DNA of 64,000 nucleotides from CADEDH01 sp041394285 (GCA_041394285.1 JAWKIL010000011.1:129282-193281), one strand, 5' to 3'; shown: positions 44,540 to 55,200, numbered from the stretch's first letter. Notes: generated from the letters alone by a model not told the origin. Numbers and translations: made by a program.

Positions 44540-44964
44540 GCTCAGTGCCGACTCTCGCTCGCACGCCACCCCTGATCGGATGAAACGAGGCGCCCGACAC
44601 CGTGCGGGTCGTGCAGGCAGACACCCCCCGGCGGCGCACGTGGGTACCCGAGCTCGGCGGGAGGGCGGTGCACGGCGCCAACGTGAAGCGCACCCCACGC
44701 TCGATGGCCGGCTCGAACGCCCGAGCGAGAAGATCCGCAGACTCGGCTGCGTCGACTCGGCGGTCACAGCCCGTTCGTCCTTGGGCTGAGCCGAGGCGCG
44801 ACCTGGGTCGGTCACGCCGCTGGAAACCGGCCGCTTGCGCCGGAACAATACGTTCGTGTACTAGTAACCGAGCACCGTCGACGACGACGAGGGCGGATCC
44901 GGGTCCGGGCGACCGACCCGATCCAGGAACTCCCCGTGCCCCGAACCGTGAACACGACGGACCC
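44540..44964. other. No supported gene
   Basis: About 425 bases. Open frames here have Arg/Ser-rich products without a ribosome site or recognisable family. Possibly decayed sequence. Confidence 0.45.
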
Positions 44965-45537
44965 CTACTCCTCGGCCAACGCGGCCTCGAGCACCGCGCC
45001 CGCCTCGTCGAGCGATCGGGCACGCCGAGGGTCGGTCTCGGCGTTCGCCTCCGACGCCACGAAGCCGACCAACTCGTCGAACGCCTCAGCCGACCCCGAC
45101 AACACGACGCCCTCCGTGGTTCCTTGAGCGCGAGCGATCAACAACTCCGAAGCCGCATCCAGCACCAACACACCGCGCAACAAATCGAACAGCGATCGAG
45201 ACATGACGACCGCGACCACATCACCGTCGGCGTAGCTGTCGTCAAGGCCCGAGACATCGGTCGGCGAGCCCTCCCAACCGGTGATCACGCCCTCGTCGCC
45301 GCAGACATCACACGCCCAAGCAATCTCCCCGTAGGCGTGCCGGAACACCATCAAGAACCCGTCACACGGTCGCCGGCCCGGGCGCCTCGTGCACCCGACT
45401 CCCGACGTCGCGCTCGTGCCCGCCGGCAGGGCGCTCCCGGCGCGCACGATCGCCCCAAGCTGCGTAGCGAGCCGCCTCGCCGGCCCAGGAGCGTCCTCGG
45501 TCATGTCGCGGTAGTGGCGAAGATCGCAGACCAACAC
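44965..45537 (-). CDS. Hypothetical protein with a CxxC centre
   Basis: A 190-aa protein starting at GTG 45537 with VLVCDLRHYRDMTEDAPGPARRLATQLGAIVR. A zinc-like pair ACDVCGDEG follows in the middle with GWEGSPTDVSGLDDS. The family of small DUF proteins with CDLRHY and CGDEG is known in actinobacteria but has no function I can name. The upstream extension of the frame is unlikely to be translated. Confidence 0.55.
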   Translation of the reverse strand: MLVCDLRHYRDMTEDAPGPARRLATQLGAIVRAGSALPAGTSATSGVGCTRRPGRRPCDGFLMVFRHAYGEIAWACDVCGDEGVITGWEGSPTDVSGLDDSYADGDVVAVVMSRSLFDLLRGVLVLDAASELLIARAQGTTEGVVLSGSAEAFDELVGFVASEANAETDPRRARSLDEAGAVLEAALAEE

Positions 45538-45723
45538 GCGACCAAAGGTAGCCACGCCTGGCGGCGAGAATCCTCGGTCCGCCGGCGGCGTCGTCGCCGC
45601 AGTCCCCACCAGCGATGGCGTTCCGGCATGGCCGGGCGACACCTGCTGCGACAGACCTTCGGCGCTGCCGAGGGCAGCTCCCGCGCTGCCGTACCTCGGA
45701 TCCAGACAACAGCCCGTGAGAGG

Positions 45724-46482
45724 TCAATCCCTCGGCTGGACGACGAAGAACTCGTAGGAGTAGAAGTCCGAGTACCGACCGAACATGTCGATCTCGGCCT
45801 CGGCCGCTTCTGCCACCTCGGCTGCCGCCGGATCGTCGCCCAGCCGGGCCCGCAGATCGGCGATGCGGTCCCGCATCGGCGAGTAGTACTCGTCCCACCA
45901 CGCCGCCGCAGGCAACACGAACGACCCGACCGTGCGATAGCTCGCCGCCGCGATCCGGGCCTCGACCCCTGCCCGGTCCGACATCGGCGGGTACTCCGCC
46001 GTCCACCACTCCCGAACCTCGTCCGGCGGTGAGTCCACCAGCCACACCAGTTCGCTGAACGCCACCGTCCCACCCGGCGCCAACGAGGCCCGCCAGCCGG
46101 TCAGGGCCTCAGTCACCCCCACGTTGTAGATCGCGCCCTCGCACCAGATCAGATCCTGGGTCCCCGGCTCTACCGGGGGCGCGGCCATGTCCCCGACCAC
46201 CGCCTCGACCCGGTCCCCCCACCCGGCGTCGGTGACGCGGCGCTCGGTCTCGGCCACCATCGACTCCAGAAGATCAACCGCGACGATCCGGGCCTCGGGC
46301 AGGGCCGAGGCCAACACCATCGTCTGGGCCCCTGGCCCGCACCCCAGGTCCAATACAGTCTTCGGCGCCCCGGGCACCAGCCCGAGCGCCCGGCGGGTGT
46401 GCTCATCACTTCCAGGACCGGCACGAGGCAGGGTGCCGTACACCTCAAGAAACAACGCAAAGGAGCGATCGGTCTGGTCCAC
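45724..46482 (-). CDS. Class I SAM-dependent methyltransferase
   Basis: 252-aa methyltransferase. Motif I TVLDLGCGPGAQTMVLASALPEARIVAVDL is textbook; VEAVVGDMAAPPVEPGTQDLIWCEGAIYNVG and ASLAPGGTVAFSELVWL follow. ATG 46482. Substrate unknown. Confidence 0.9.
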   Translation of the reverse strand: MDQTDRSFALFLEVYGTLPRAGPGSDEHTRRALGLVPGAPKTVLDLGCGPGAQTMVLASALPEARIVAVDLLESMVAETERRVTDAGWGDRVEAVVGDMAAPPVEPGTQDLIWCEGAIYNVGVTEALTGWRASLAPGGTVAFSELVWLVDSPPDEVREWWTAEYPPMSDRAGVEARIAAASYRTVGSFVLPAAAWWDEYYSPMRDRIADLRARLGDDPAAAEVAEAAEAEIDMFGRYSDFYSYEFFVVQPRD

Positions 46483-46557
46483 CCCGCAACGATAGGCAAA
46501 CCTCGTGAGCCACCCGACGAGCTTTTGAGGCCCGCACCGGCAGGGAACGCCAGTTCC

Positions 46558-47185
46558 TCAGGCGATTCGCTCGAAGAGGTAGGCGAACGGCGATCGGGTG
46601 TAGCCGATCCCTCGGCCGAGATCGTGGAGGCGCTCGACGGTGACGGGCTGCGGCTTCTTGGGAACGAGGTAGGTGTCCAGGTCACGAGTGTCGACCCGGT
46701 AGCCGTGCGGGCCGCCCGAGGGATCACCGCTTCGAGCCGGTACCGCTCGTCGATCGAGGCCATCGCGGCGTCACCGTGGCTCGGGTTGACCAGGAGATGG
46801 CCACCGATGCGGAGGTAGCGGGTGCAGTGCTCGGAGATGAACCCGGCGTACAGCGAGATCAGCAGGTCGAAAGACTCGTCGGCGAGACCGAGGTCGTCTG
46901 CGTAGTCGCCGGCGACGAACTCAACCGTCCTGCCACCGGGGTCGACCTGGTTGACCGCGATGATCTCGTCGACCCCCTCGCGGTCGGCGAAGAACTTCGC
47001 CGCTCGACGATCGACGTCGACGTAGGTGACCGCTGGGAAGGCGAACGAGGCCGCCACGTCGACGAACGATCCCGGATACAGCGCCCGAGACGCCTCGACA
47101 TGGTCGGCAACCGCAACGAAGAGGCGCAAACGATCGCCGCAATATTGGTTCTGCTTCGTCCACAGTTTTTGGTCGCAGGCTTCAT
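46558..47185 (-). pseudogene. Frameshifted SAM methyltransferase-like gene
   Basis: A coherent methyltransferase-like protein appears only when two single-base gaps are bridged. ATG 47185 reads MKPATK; the same protein goes on in another frame as LWTKQNQYCGDRLRLFVAVADHVE, with the shift in the T5 run at 47166-47170. It continues as SFVDVAASFAFPAVTYVDVD, FDLLISLYAGFISEHCTRYLRIGGHLL and SHGDAAMASIDERYRLEAVI, then shifts again near 46720-46722 to GGPHGYRVDTRDLDTYLVPKKPQPVTVERLHDLGRGIGYTRSPFAYLFERIA, stopping at 46558. Either a decayed gene or assembly indels in homopolymers. Confidence 0.65.
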
Positions 47186-47236
47186 CCGGTCACGATAGGA
47201 GCCGGACCGAGGTCGCCGAGACGACTCGGTGCGAGG

Positions 47237-47920
47237 ATGGAGGGGGTGGAACTCGACCCGGACATGTTTGCCTTCGAGACCGAGCGGCTGCGATGCGGCC
47301 CCTGGATCGAAGAGGCCCGCCAGTCCGGAGTGGACCTGGCGTCGGTCGTCGCCGGCGTGCTGACCCCGACCACCACGGTGGCCCTTCCAGCAGCCTGGCG
47401 CGGCGCTTTCACCATCCAACGCGCTCGGGCGTGGATCGAAGACCGGGAGGCGGACTCGACCGCGCTGCTCGTGACCGACAGAGCGAACCGTGCACCTATC
47501 GGGCTAGCCATCCTCGCTGCCCTTCCCGCCGGCGACACCGTTCCCACCGATGCGAGCGATCCCGACACGGGCCCCTTGGATCTCCGGATCGGGTACATGA
47601 TCTACGAGGCCTGGTGGGGTCGCGGCATCGCCACCGAACTGGTGAAGGGACTGGTCGACCGAGCCCGAAGCGTCCCGGACATCGTCTCGGTGACCGGCGG
47701 GGTCGACCAGAGACACGAGGCCTCGATCCGGGTGCTCGAACGATCCGGCTTCCGCCTTCAAGCAGCTCCGCCCGAGCGTCCTCGCCCAGACCCAGCTGCC
47801 TGCGGTACTGCACGACGCTCAGGGCACGATCCACAAACCTGCGTCCTGGTAACGAAAAACCGCAAGGGCCCGCCGAAGCGGGCCCTGCACCCAGCCACCG
47901 AAGCGACTGGGGGAATATGA
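47237..47920 (+). CDS. GNAT-family N-acetyltransferase
   Basis: A 227-codon frame. The acetyl-CoA part is good: ALLVTDRANRAPIGLAIL, then DLRIGYMIYEAWWGRGIATELVKGLVDRAR (the GRGIAT loop) and HEASIRVLERSGFRL. After residue 175 the product turns to Pro/Arg-rich text and crosses a strong hairpin at 47866-47885, so the true C-terminus is probably shorter or shifted near 47760. Confidence 0.75.
   Translation: MEGVELDPDMFAFETERLRCGPWIEEARQSGVDLASVVAGVLTPTTTVALPAAWRGAFTIQRARAWIEDREADSTALLVTDRANRAPIGLAILAALPAGDTVPTDASDPDTGPLDLRIGYMIYEAWWGRGIATELVKGLVDRARSVPDIVSVTGGVDQRHEASIRVLERSGFRLQAAPPERPRPDPAACGTARRSGHDPQTCVLVTKNRKGPPKRALHPATEATGGI
47852..47885 (-). terminator. Rho-independent terminator for the minus strand
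   Basis: Read on the minus strand, GGGCCCGC-TTCG-GCGGGCCC is followed by TTGCGGTTTTT. It has a UUCG-type loop and a T run and lies about 125 bases past the stop of the NUDIX-containing gene at 48010. Confidence 0.8.
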
Positions 47921-48009
47921 CCAGAGTATCGGTCAACACCCCGGTTCGATCAAGTCCCTCCTACGAGCACCCCCGGCGAAAAGACCCGCTGGCAGCCGCC
48001 AGGGCTCTC

Positions 48010-48953
48010 TCACCTCGCCTCATTCCTCGAAGCCGCCGCTGCGGCGATCGATCGAAGGTAGCCCTCGGGGATCGGTTCTCGGCGTAGCCGGTCGAGGTCG
48101 AACTCTCCGATGTCGACGTGTTCGCCACTGTGCGCCAGGTCGTGTGGCCGCTCGGCAGCGCAGGCGAACGTCAGGATCAACACCCGTTTGCCCTCGACGT
48201 CATAGATCCACGAATCGATCAGTTCGCCGACCTCGACCTCGAGCCCGAGCTCCTCGACCATCTCTCGCCGCAACGCGGCCGCCGGCGACGCGTCGGAAGC
48301 GTCGAGGCGACCGCCTGGCAGTTCCCACTCGCCACGCCGGTTCCTCAGCACCACGACCCGACCGTCCCAACCGACCACACCCTTCACCGACACCGACCAC
48401 CGATCGTCCACCCACGCCTCGGACTCCAGGGCCAGGCCACCATCGGCCAACGCCGCCCGGCACCGGGCCACCACCTCGCCCCGATCGCCCTCACCCGACA
48501 CCACGTGACGCTCGAGATCACCGAGATCGGCGAACTGATCCCACATCACCTCCGCCCCAGACACCTCGACCGCGCCGTCACGCTCCCGAACCCGCGCCAG
48601 CGCCGTCTCCCGTTCGGCGCGAACCACCAGAAAGCGCACCCGCACACCCCTGGCCGCCAAGCGGGCGACCACCCGGTCCAGAAACCACGGACCCACGATC
48701 CCGTCCCACACCACCACGTAGCCAGCATCCGCGTACCCCGCAGCCGTGTCGGTCACGAGGTCCATCACCGCCGTGTTCTGGCTGTGCGACGCCGGCAGAT
48801 GCGGCGGAATGAACCCCGAACGGATCCACCGGAAGAACCAGTCCGACTCCAGATGCACACCCGCTCGACCGAGTCCGCCAACGCTGCAGAAACTGTCGAC
48901 TTCCCGGACCCCGGCGGGCCGGACACGATCACCACCTCACCTCGCCCAAGCAT
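48010..48953 (-). pseudogene. P-loop kinase fused to NUDIX domain, frameshifted
   Basis: ATG 48953 reads MLGRGEVVIVSGPPGSGKSTVSAALADSVERV (Walker A GPPGSGKST). The kinase continues in another frame as HLESDWFFRWIRSGFIPPHL, then DGIVGPWFLDRVVARLAARGV, and ends with a NUDIX domain GEWELPGGRLDASDASPAAALRREMVEELGLE. A two-base shift (GTGTG for GTG) near 48857-48861 separates the halves. Intact homologues would read through. From the shift to the stop the frame is open for 282 codons. The product would join phosphorylation and nucleotide pyrophosphohydrolase activities. Confidence 0.68.
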
Positions 48954-49076
48954 GCGCAAACCGTAGGCGACACGAACGCCGCGCCCCTTCGAACGTCTTG
49001 TCATCGCGTCGGACGCGACGCTCTCGTCGATGAGGAACCAGGATTTCCTCGGAACGAAGCCTCTCGGCGAGTCCAG

Positions 49077-49712
49077 ATGCGAAGATCATCGGATGTCGAT
49101 GGGTGGCACCAACTCCTACCGCAACCTCCCAACGGTCTCGTCGTGCCCTCGCTGGTCCTCGACGCGGTTTCCGCCGCCGAGCGACTCGGGTTCGACCTAT
49201 GCGTACGACCCGAGATCGGTCGACTCCTCGGTGTCCTCGCCGCCGGGCTCCCCACCGGAGCCATCGTCGGCGAGACAGGAACCGGAACCGGTGCCGGGCT
49301 CGCCTGGCTGGTCACCCACGCACCAGCCGGCTGCCGATTCCTCAGCTACGAACTCGACCCCGAACGCGCCGAGGCCGCCCGCTCCCTGTTCGCCGACCAC
49401 GACAACGTCACGATCACCACCGGCGACGCCGCCGAGCTCTTCGACCAAGGACCATTCGATCTCCTCGTCCTCGACGGCGGCCCCGGCAGCGGCAAGACCC
49501 CCGGCGACACCCCGGTCGAACCCACCCGAGTCCTGCGTCCCGGCGGCACCATCACAATCGACGACTACACGCCGACCACAACCTGGCCACCGTCCTTCGG
49601 CAACCAGCCCGACCACAGCCGCATCCACTGGCTCACCCACCCCGATCTCCGCGCCTCCGAGATCCGGGTCGCCTCCGATCTCGCCGTCATCGTCGGCCGT
49701 TACCTCCCATGA
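49077..49712 (+). CDS. SAM-dependent O-methyltransferase-like protein
   Basis: 211 aa. TGAIVGETGTGTGAGLAWLVTHAPAGCRFLSYELDPERAEAARSLFA gives the glycine-rich SAM site; PFDLLVLDGGPGSGKTPGDTPVEPTRVLRPGGTITIDDYTP gives the metal/acceptor part. It resembles the O-methyltransferase_3 group. First gene of the five-gene operon; the next ATG overlaps its stop. Confidence 0.82.
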   Translation: MRRSSDVDGWHQLLPQPPNGLVVPSLVLDAVSAAERLGFDLCVRPEIGRLLGVLAAGLPTGAIVGETGTGTGAGLAWLVTHAPAGCRFLSYELDPERAEAARSLFADHDNVTITTGDAAELFDQGPFDLLVLDGGPGSGKTPGDTPVEPTRVLRPGGTITIDDYTPTTTWPPSFGNQPDHSRIHWLTHPDLRASEIRVASDLAVIVGRYLP

Positions 49713-50263
49713 CCCGACTAGCAGTCCACAACGTCCAGACGCACGACGGCCGGGTGACCGGCTTCGACACCGGGCGACTCACCGCCCGGCCTCTCGAGCG
49801 ATCCGACGCCGGCTGGCTCGCGGAACTGCATCGCGACCCCGACGTCATGGCCACGATCGGCGGGATCCGCACCGACGCCGAGTCCGCCGACTGGCTCGCC
49901 ACCAATCTCGAGCACTGGGACACCCATGGCTACGGCCAATGGGTGCTCACCAACCGGGCAGACGGCGTCATCGTCGGACGTGGCGGCCTCCGAACCATCG
50001 ATGCCTCCGTCGGTGAAACCCTCGTCCGAGATCGGCTACACCTGGCCCGCAGCGCCTGGCATCAGGGCTACGCCACCGAAACCGCTCGAGCCTTCGTCAC
50101 CATCGCGTTCGACCACTACGACCTCGCCCAGCTCGGCGCCGTCACCCTCGACACCAACGACGCATCCCAACACGTCCTCACCAAGGTCGGGTTCAGCTAC
50201 GAACGAGACATCGACCACCCGGTCGGACCCCACCGCTTCTACCGACTCACGCGATCCCCATGA
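49709..50263 (+). CDS. GNAT-family N-acetyltransferase, RimJ-like
   Basis: 184 aa. TGRLTARPLERSDAGWLAELHRDPDVMATIGG is the RimJ/RimL-like start; SAWHQGYATETARAFVTIAFDHYDLAQLGAVTLDTNDASQHVLTKVGFSYER is the CoA core. Between them the frame reads VRDRLHL where the family has EIGYTL; the bases GAGATCGGCTACACC are present one base out of phase (50026-50046), as if an inserted and a deleted C compensate. ATG 49709 overlaps the previous stop. Confidence 0.82.
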   Translation: MTRLAVHNVQTHDGRVTGFDTGRLTARPLERSDAGWLAELHRDPDVMATIGGIRTDAESADWLATNLEHWDTHGYGQWVLTNRADGVIVGRGGLRTIDASVGETLVRDRLHLARSAWHQGYATETARAFVTIAFDHYDLAQLGAVTLDTNDASQHVLTKVGFSYERDIDHPVGPHRFYRLTRSP

Positions 50264-50718
50264 CCACCCATCACACCCTCATCCACGAACGAGTCGACGC
50301 CGCCCGACGCTGCGAGAACCCCACGGTCATCTGCCGGATGCCATCCGGATGGGCCGTGCTCGGCGACCACCAGTTCCTCACCGGCTACAGCCTCCTGCTC
50401 CCCGACCCCGTCGTCGACCACCTCACCGACCTCGACGATGCCGGCCGAGCCCAGTACCTGACCGACATGGCCCGCCTCGGCGAGGCCCTCCACGCGTGCA
50501 CCGACACCTTCCGCATCAACTACGAGATCCTCGGCAACGGCGACGCCGCCCTCCACGCCCACATCTTCCCCCGCTACCTCACCGAACCCGACCAGTACCG
50601 CCGAGCACCCGTTTGGGCTTACCCCACCGAGATCCGCACCGGCACCCTGTTCGACCCCGACACCTACGGCGACCTCCAACGACGACTCGCCGCCCACCTC
50701 ACCGGCATCGGCCTGTGA
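50260..50718 (+). CDS. HIT-family protein
   Basis: 152-aa HIT hydrolase-like protein. The motif LHAHIFPRY near residue 97 has the HxH core, preceded by NYEILGNGD. Members hydrolyse or transfer nucleotidyl groups. ATG 50260 overlaps the GNAT stop. Confidence 0.78.
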   Translation: MTTHHTLIHERVDAARRCENPTVICRMPSGWAVLGDHQFLTGYSLLLPDPVVDHLTDLDDAGRAQYLTDMARLGEALHACTDTFRINYEILGNGDAALHAHIFPRYLTEPDQYRRAPVWAYPTEIRTGTLFDPDTYGDLQRRLAAHLTGIGL

Positions 50719-51314
50719 GCGAGACGCACACCGAGATGCGCGCTGCGACCCGCGACCTCGTCGCTGCGATCGACCCGCTCGACGACACCGAGGTCCTGCA
50801 CCGGGCCCAGGTCCTCGACTGGATCGACTCCGATGCACCGTTGTGGCGCACCGCCAAGCCCGCCACCCCACCCATGCACCTCGTCTCCTACGCCGTCGTC
50901 ATCGACCCTGCCCTCGAACACGCCTTCCTCGTCGATCACCGCCTCGCCGGACTCTGGCTCCCTACCGGCGGCCACATCGAACCCGGCGAACACCCCACCA
51001 CCACCGCCCGGCGAGAACTCGCCGAAGAGCTGCGCATCCACCCCGACCCCCACCACGCGTTCGGCGACCAACCGGTGCTCGTCACCGTCACCGAAACCGT
51101 GGGCGACGTCACCACCCACCACGACGTCTCCCTCTGGTACGCCTTCAGCACCCCGACCGACACCACCATCCAGCCCGATCCGGGCGAGTTCGCCGACACC
51201 CGCTGGTGGCCCATCGACCAGATCACCCACGGCCCCGGCACCCGCTTCGACCCCCACCTGCCCCGTTTCATAGCCAAGCTCACCGGGAGCCAATTGCCGC
51301 GACCAGACTGCTGA
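50715..51314 (+). CDS. NUDIX hydrolase
   Basis: 199 aa. The NUDIX box is GGHIEPGEHPTTTARRELAEELRI, with the REx2EEL metal-binding part intact. Others: RWWPIDQITH. GTG 50715 overlaps the HIT stop (GTGA). It follows the same operon. Confidence 0.85.
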   Translation: MSETHTEMRAATRDLVAAIDPLDDTEVLHRAQVLDWIDSDAPLWRTAKPATPPMHLVSYAVVIDPALEHAFLVDHRLAGLWLPTGGHIEPGEHPTTTARRELAEELRIHPDPHHAFGDQPVLVTVTETVGDVTTHHDVSLWYAFSTPTDTTIQPDPGEFADTRWWPIDQITHGPGTRFDPHLPRFIAKLTGSQLPRPDC

Positions 51315-51316
51315 GC

Positions 51317-52075
51317 ATGGTCCACGAATCCGCAGCCGAGGGATACCGGCAAGAGTCCACCACCTACGCCAGCGCCCGACCCTCCTACCACCCTGCCCTC
51401 ATCGACCGATCGGTCGACGCCTACGGCAACGGAACCATCATCGATCTCGGAGCCGGCACCGGCATCTTCACCCGTCAGCTTGTCGAACGAGGCCTTCAGC
51501 CGATAGCGATCGAACCCGTCGCCGAGATGCGCGCTGAACTCCAGGCCTCGCTCCCCGGGGCGACCACCCTCGACGGGACCGCCGAGCACACCGGCCTCGC
51601 CGACTCGAGCGTCGACACGGTGTTCGTGGCCCAAGCCTTCCACTGGTTCGATCACACCCAGGCCCTGGCCGAGATCCGCCGCATCCTTCGCCCGGGCGGA
51701 CACCTCGTCTGCGTCTGGAACGTGCGTGACGAGACCGAACCCTGGGTCCAGGGTTTCACCGACATCGTGGATCGCTACGCCGGCGACACCCCACGCCACC
51801 GGACCATGGAGTGGCGTCGCGCCATCGACGCTGACCCCGCCTTCGCCATCGTCGACGACTTCGCCGTCGCCAACCCAGTCCCGTCCAGCCCTGACGCGGT
51901 CGCAGCACGCGCCCTGTCGACCAGCTTCATCGCCGCCCTCGACCCCGCCGAACAGCGAGACGTCCTCGAACAGATCAGCGGACTCACCCGACCCCTCGGA
52001 CCCCGCTTCGAGTTCCCCTACCGGTCCGAGCTACAAGCCTGGAGCCGCCAGACCATCGGTCAGTCCACCGCCTGA
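51317..52075 (+). CDS. Class I SAM-dependent methyltransferase
   Basis: 252 aa. TIIDLGAGTGIFTRQLVERGLQPIAIEPVAEMRAEL is motif I; FVAQAFHWFDHTQALAEIRRILRPGGHLVCVWNVRDE is the post-motif region, typical of methyltransferase_11. ATG 51317 is two bases after the NUDIX stop. Last of five genes. Confidence 0.87.
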   Translation: MVHESAAEGYRQESTTYASARPSYHPALIDRSVDAYGNGTIIDLGAGTGIFTRQLVERGLQPIAIEPVAEMRAELQASLPGATTLDGTAEHTGLADSSVDTVFVAQAFHWFDHTQALAEIRRILRPGGHLVCVWNVRDETEPWVQGFTDIVDRYAGDTPRHRTMEWRRAIDADPAFAIVDDFAVANPVPSSPDAVAARALSTSFIAALDPAEQRDVLEQISGLTRPLGPRFEFPYRSELQAWSRQTIGQSTA

Positions 52076-52134
52076 CGCACGCTCGCCAACACCGATCCGG
52101 CTACCTCACGATGCAGGCTCTCCTGCCGCCGAAG

Positions 52135-52218
52135 CGTCATCTCTCCAACGAAAATCCGTCAGACACAACTGCAGGTCCTTCGGACCTGCATGCAGAGAGA
52201 TGCCAACTCGCATCTCTC
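52135..52218. repeat. CATCTCTCC motifs and hairpins upstream of the relaxase gene
   Basis: CGTCATCTCTCC at 52135-52146; a hairpin TGCAGGTCC-TTC-GGACCTGCA at 52170-52190; an inverted pair GAGAGATGC-N6-GCATCTCTC at 52195-52218. The same CATCTCTCC text recurs at 61780-61801. The cluster may be part of an oriT or a regulator-binding region; not proved. Confidence 0.6.
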
Positions 52219-52297
52219 CATCGCCCCTGAAGCCGCTCGGGACGACGAGTGGAGCAGCGTGTCCCAATCGCCCGTAGGCGCGGGCCACAGATGGGAC

Positions 52298-55200
52298 ATG
52301 CACGTGAGCGTCACCACTCTCGGCGCATCGGCGGGCGATGTCCGCCGCGCTGTGGACAACATCGTCGGTTACCTCGAGGGCACCGACCAGAGCCGCAACG
52401 GCTCGGTCGAAGCCCGACGCTCACAGAAGGGCAGCGCAGCGCCCGACACCGCTCCGCTCACCCAGGCGCTCAATGGTTCCGGCGGTCCGGGCGGCTACTA
52501 CGCCGACTCTGCCGAATCGCCCGGCAAGTGGCGGGGCACCGGCACCGAACCCGAGCACTTCGACCTCGGCCCTGGCGTTGATCCCGAAGCCTTCCGCCGT
52601 GTCCTCCTCGGCCAAGACCCGTGGACCGGCGAGCAACTCGTCCAGGCCAATGGCTCCAACGGACGGGCCCGAGGCAAGTCGCGCAACCTCTCCACGAGCC
52701 AGCACGACCCCGACGAACTCCTCGACACGAAGCAGGTCGCCAAGTTGGTCGGCGTCGATCCGTCCTACATCAAGCGACTCGTCAAGGACACAGCGCAGGT
52801 CAGGGGAGCGCAACGCCACGCTGACGCCCAGGGCATGCCTCGCCCCGACACCCCCGCTGCCTACCTCGACGCCACCAAGGACGCCCAGGGCCACTGGGTC
52901 ATCGCCCGGGGCGAGGCCGAACGCTTCGCCGAGAGCCGCAAGGAAGCCAAGGTCGTCCTCGGCTACGACATCACCTGGTCCGTCCCGAAGTCGGTCTCGC
53001 TCGTCTATGCCCAGGGCACCGACACCGACCGGGCCACCATCGACCAGGCCATCGACGCCTCGGTCGCCACCGGTATGGCCTACCTCGAGCGCGAAGGCTT
53101 CCACGTCCGCCGCAACGGCCAACGCGAGACCGCCACCGCCCTGGTCGCCGCCGGCTACCGCCACAACACCAACCGGGCCCTCGAACCCCAGCTCCACGAA
53201 CACGTCGTCATCGCCAACATGGCCACCAACTCCACCGGCCAGGTCCGAGCCGTCGACGCCCGCGGCCTGTTCGCCCACGCCACCACCGCCGGCTACCTCG
53301 CCGGCGCCGAGCTCCGCCACCAGCTCGCCGACCGGCTCGGCGTCTCCTGGACCACACCCCACAAAGGCCTGGCAGACATCGAGGGCATCGACCGCTCCAC
53401 CATCAGGGCCATGTCGTCCCGTCGACAGGCCGTCCTCACCCTCTCCGAGGAACTCGGCTACACCACCGCCGAACAACGACAACGAGCCGCCCTCGCCACC
53501 CGACCAGGCAAGGACCAATCCGTCGAAGCCGACGAGCTCCATGCCCGCTGGCGCGACCTGATCGCAGACGCCGGACTCACCGCCGACGACGTTGAGCGCC
53601 TCCACCACACCAACGACCGCACACCGTGGACGTCGGAGGACACCAGCGCGCTTTTCACCCACCTCGCCAGCCACCGAGGCATCACCGAGCAGGCCGCAAT
53701 CTTCGACCGTCGCGACGTCATCCAGGCCATCGCCACTCGCGCCAACAACCGGCTCCCGGCCGCCGCCATCGAAGACCTCGCCGACCACTGGCTCGGCACC
53801 GACGCCGTCGTCCCCCTCGACATCGCCGACGCCCACCGACGCGAGACCTTCGCCAACGGCCGCACCGCCGTATCACTCGCACCCGACGAACAGCGCTACA
53901 CCACACCCCACATGCTACGAATCGAGGCCCGCGTCCTGGACCTCCACGAACGCGGCCAAGCCCGTTCCTTCGGACTCGTTCCTGCACCCGCCATCGAGGC
54001 CGCCATCACCGCCATGAGCCCCGATCTCGGGGCCGACCAAGCCTCCATGGTGCGCGCCATCTGCTCGTCGGGCGACCAATTCCAAGCCGTCGTCGGACGA
54101 GCCGGCGCCGGCAAGACCACCGCACTTCGAGCCGCCATCACCGCATGGAACGACGCGGGCTACCGAACCATCGGGGCTGCTCCGTTCGGCGACGCAGCCC
54201 GAAAGCTCGAACACGAGACCGGACTCCGGTCCAGCACTCTCGAGGGGCTCCTCACCCGCATCGAACTCGCCGGCGACCCGTCAACGGTCATCGATGCCAA
54301 CACGGTCATCGTCGTCGACGAGGCTTCCACGATCGGCAACCGACAGCTCGACCGGCTCTACCGCCACGCCACCGAAGTCGGCGCCACCGTCCGCACCATC
54401 GGCGACCCCCAACAACATCAGTCCGTCGAAGCCGGCGGGCTCTGGCAACACCTCACCACGCGCTTCGCCGACCGAACCCCGACCCTCGAGCACAACCGCC
54501 GCCAGACCGGGGCCGACATGGCCGAGGTCCGACTCGCCCTCGACGAGTACCGCGAAGGCCTCATCGGCCAGGCCCTGGAACGCCTCGACGCCGACGCCCG
54601 CATTGTCACGGCACCTACGTGGGAGGAGCTCCTCGATCAGATGGCCACTGACTGGTACGTCGACCATCGACGCCACATCGCCGGCCAGGCCGACCCATCG
54701 AAGATGGTCGCCGAACGCAACGGCGACCGCCACGCCCTCAACCGCCGAGCCCAAGCACTCCTCCGGAACGACGGACTCCTCCACCACCCGGTCACCATCG
54801 GCGACACCGAATTCCACATCGGCGAACGAGTCGTCGCCCAGGCCCGCAACAGCGACCTCCTCGCCGACGGCGCAGATCGTCGAGACCACGTCATCAACGG
54901 CTCGGGAGGCACCATCATCGCCATCACCGGGAAACGGTCCACACCCGACGTTGTCGTGAACTTCGACGGTCTCGGCGCGATCACCGTCCCGCACGACTTC
55001 ATCACCACCGAGGTCGGCCCCGGCCGCGGCGGCGGCATCACACCCGCCTACGCCGTCACCTCGTTCAAGGCCGAGGGCCAAACCTTCGACGCCGGCCGCA
55101 ACCTCGCCGCACCCGGCGCAGTCAACACCGAAGGCATGTACGTGGCGCTCACCCGAGGCCGCAACGACCAACGCACCTACGCCATCGCCCCTGACGACCA

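Noticed and set aside
44602..46032. 476-codon plus frame in the accessory region
   Set aside because: Arg-rich and antisense to a hypothetical gene and a clear methyltransferase.
47941..47975. String GGTTCGATCAAGTCCC resembling a tRNA 3' arm, possible att site
   Set aside because: No pairing T-stem, acceptor partner or cloverleaf upstream; no tRNA is supported and no integrase is present.
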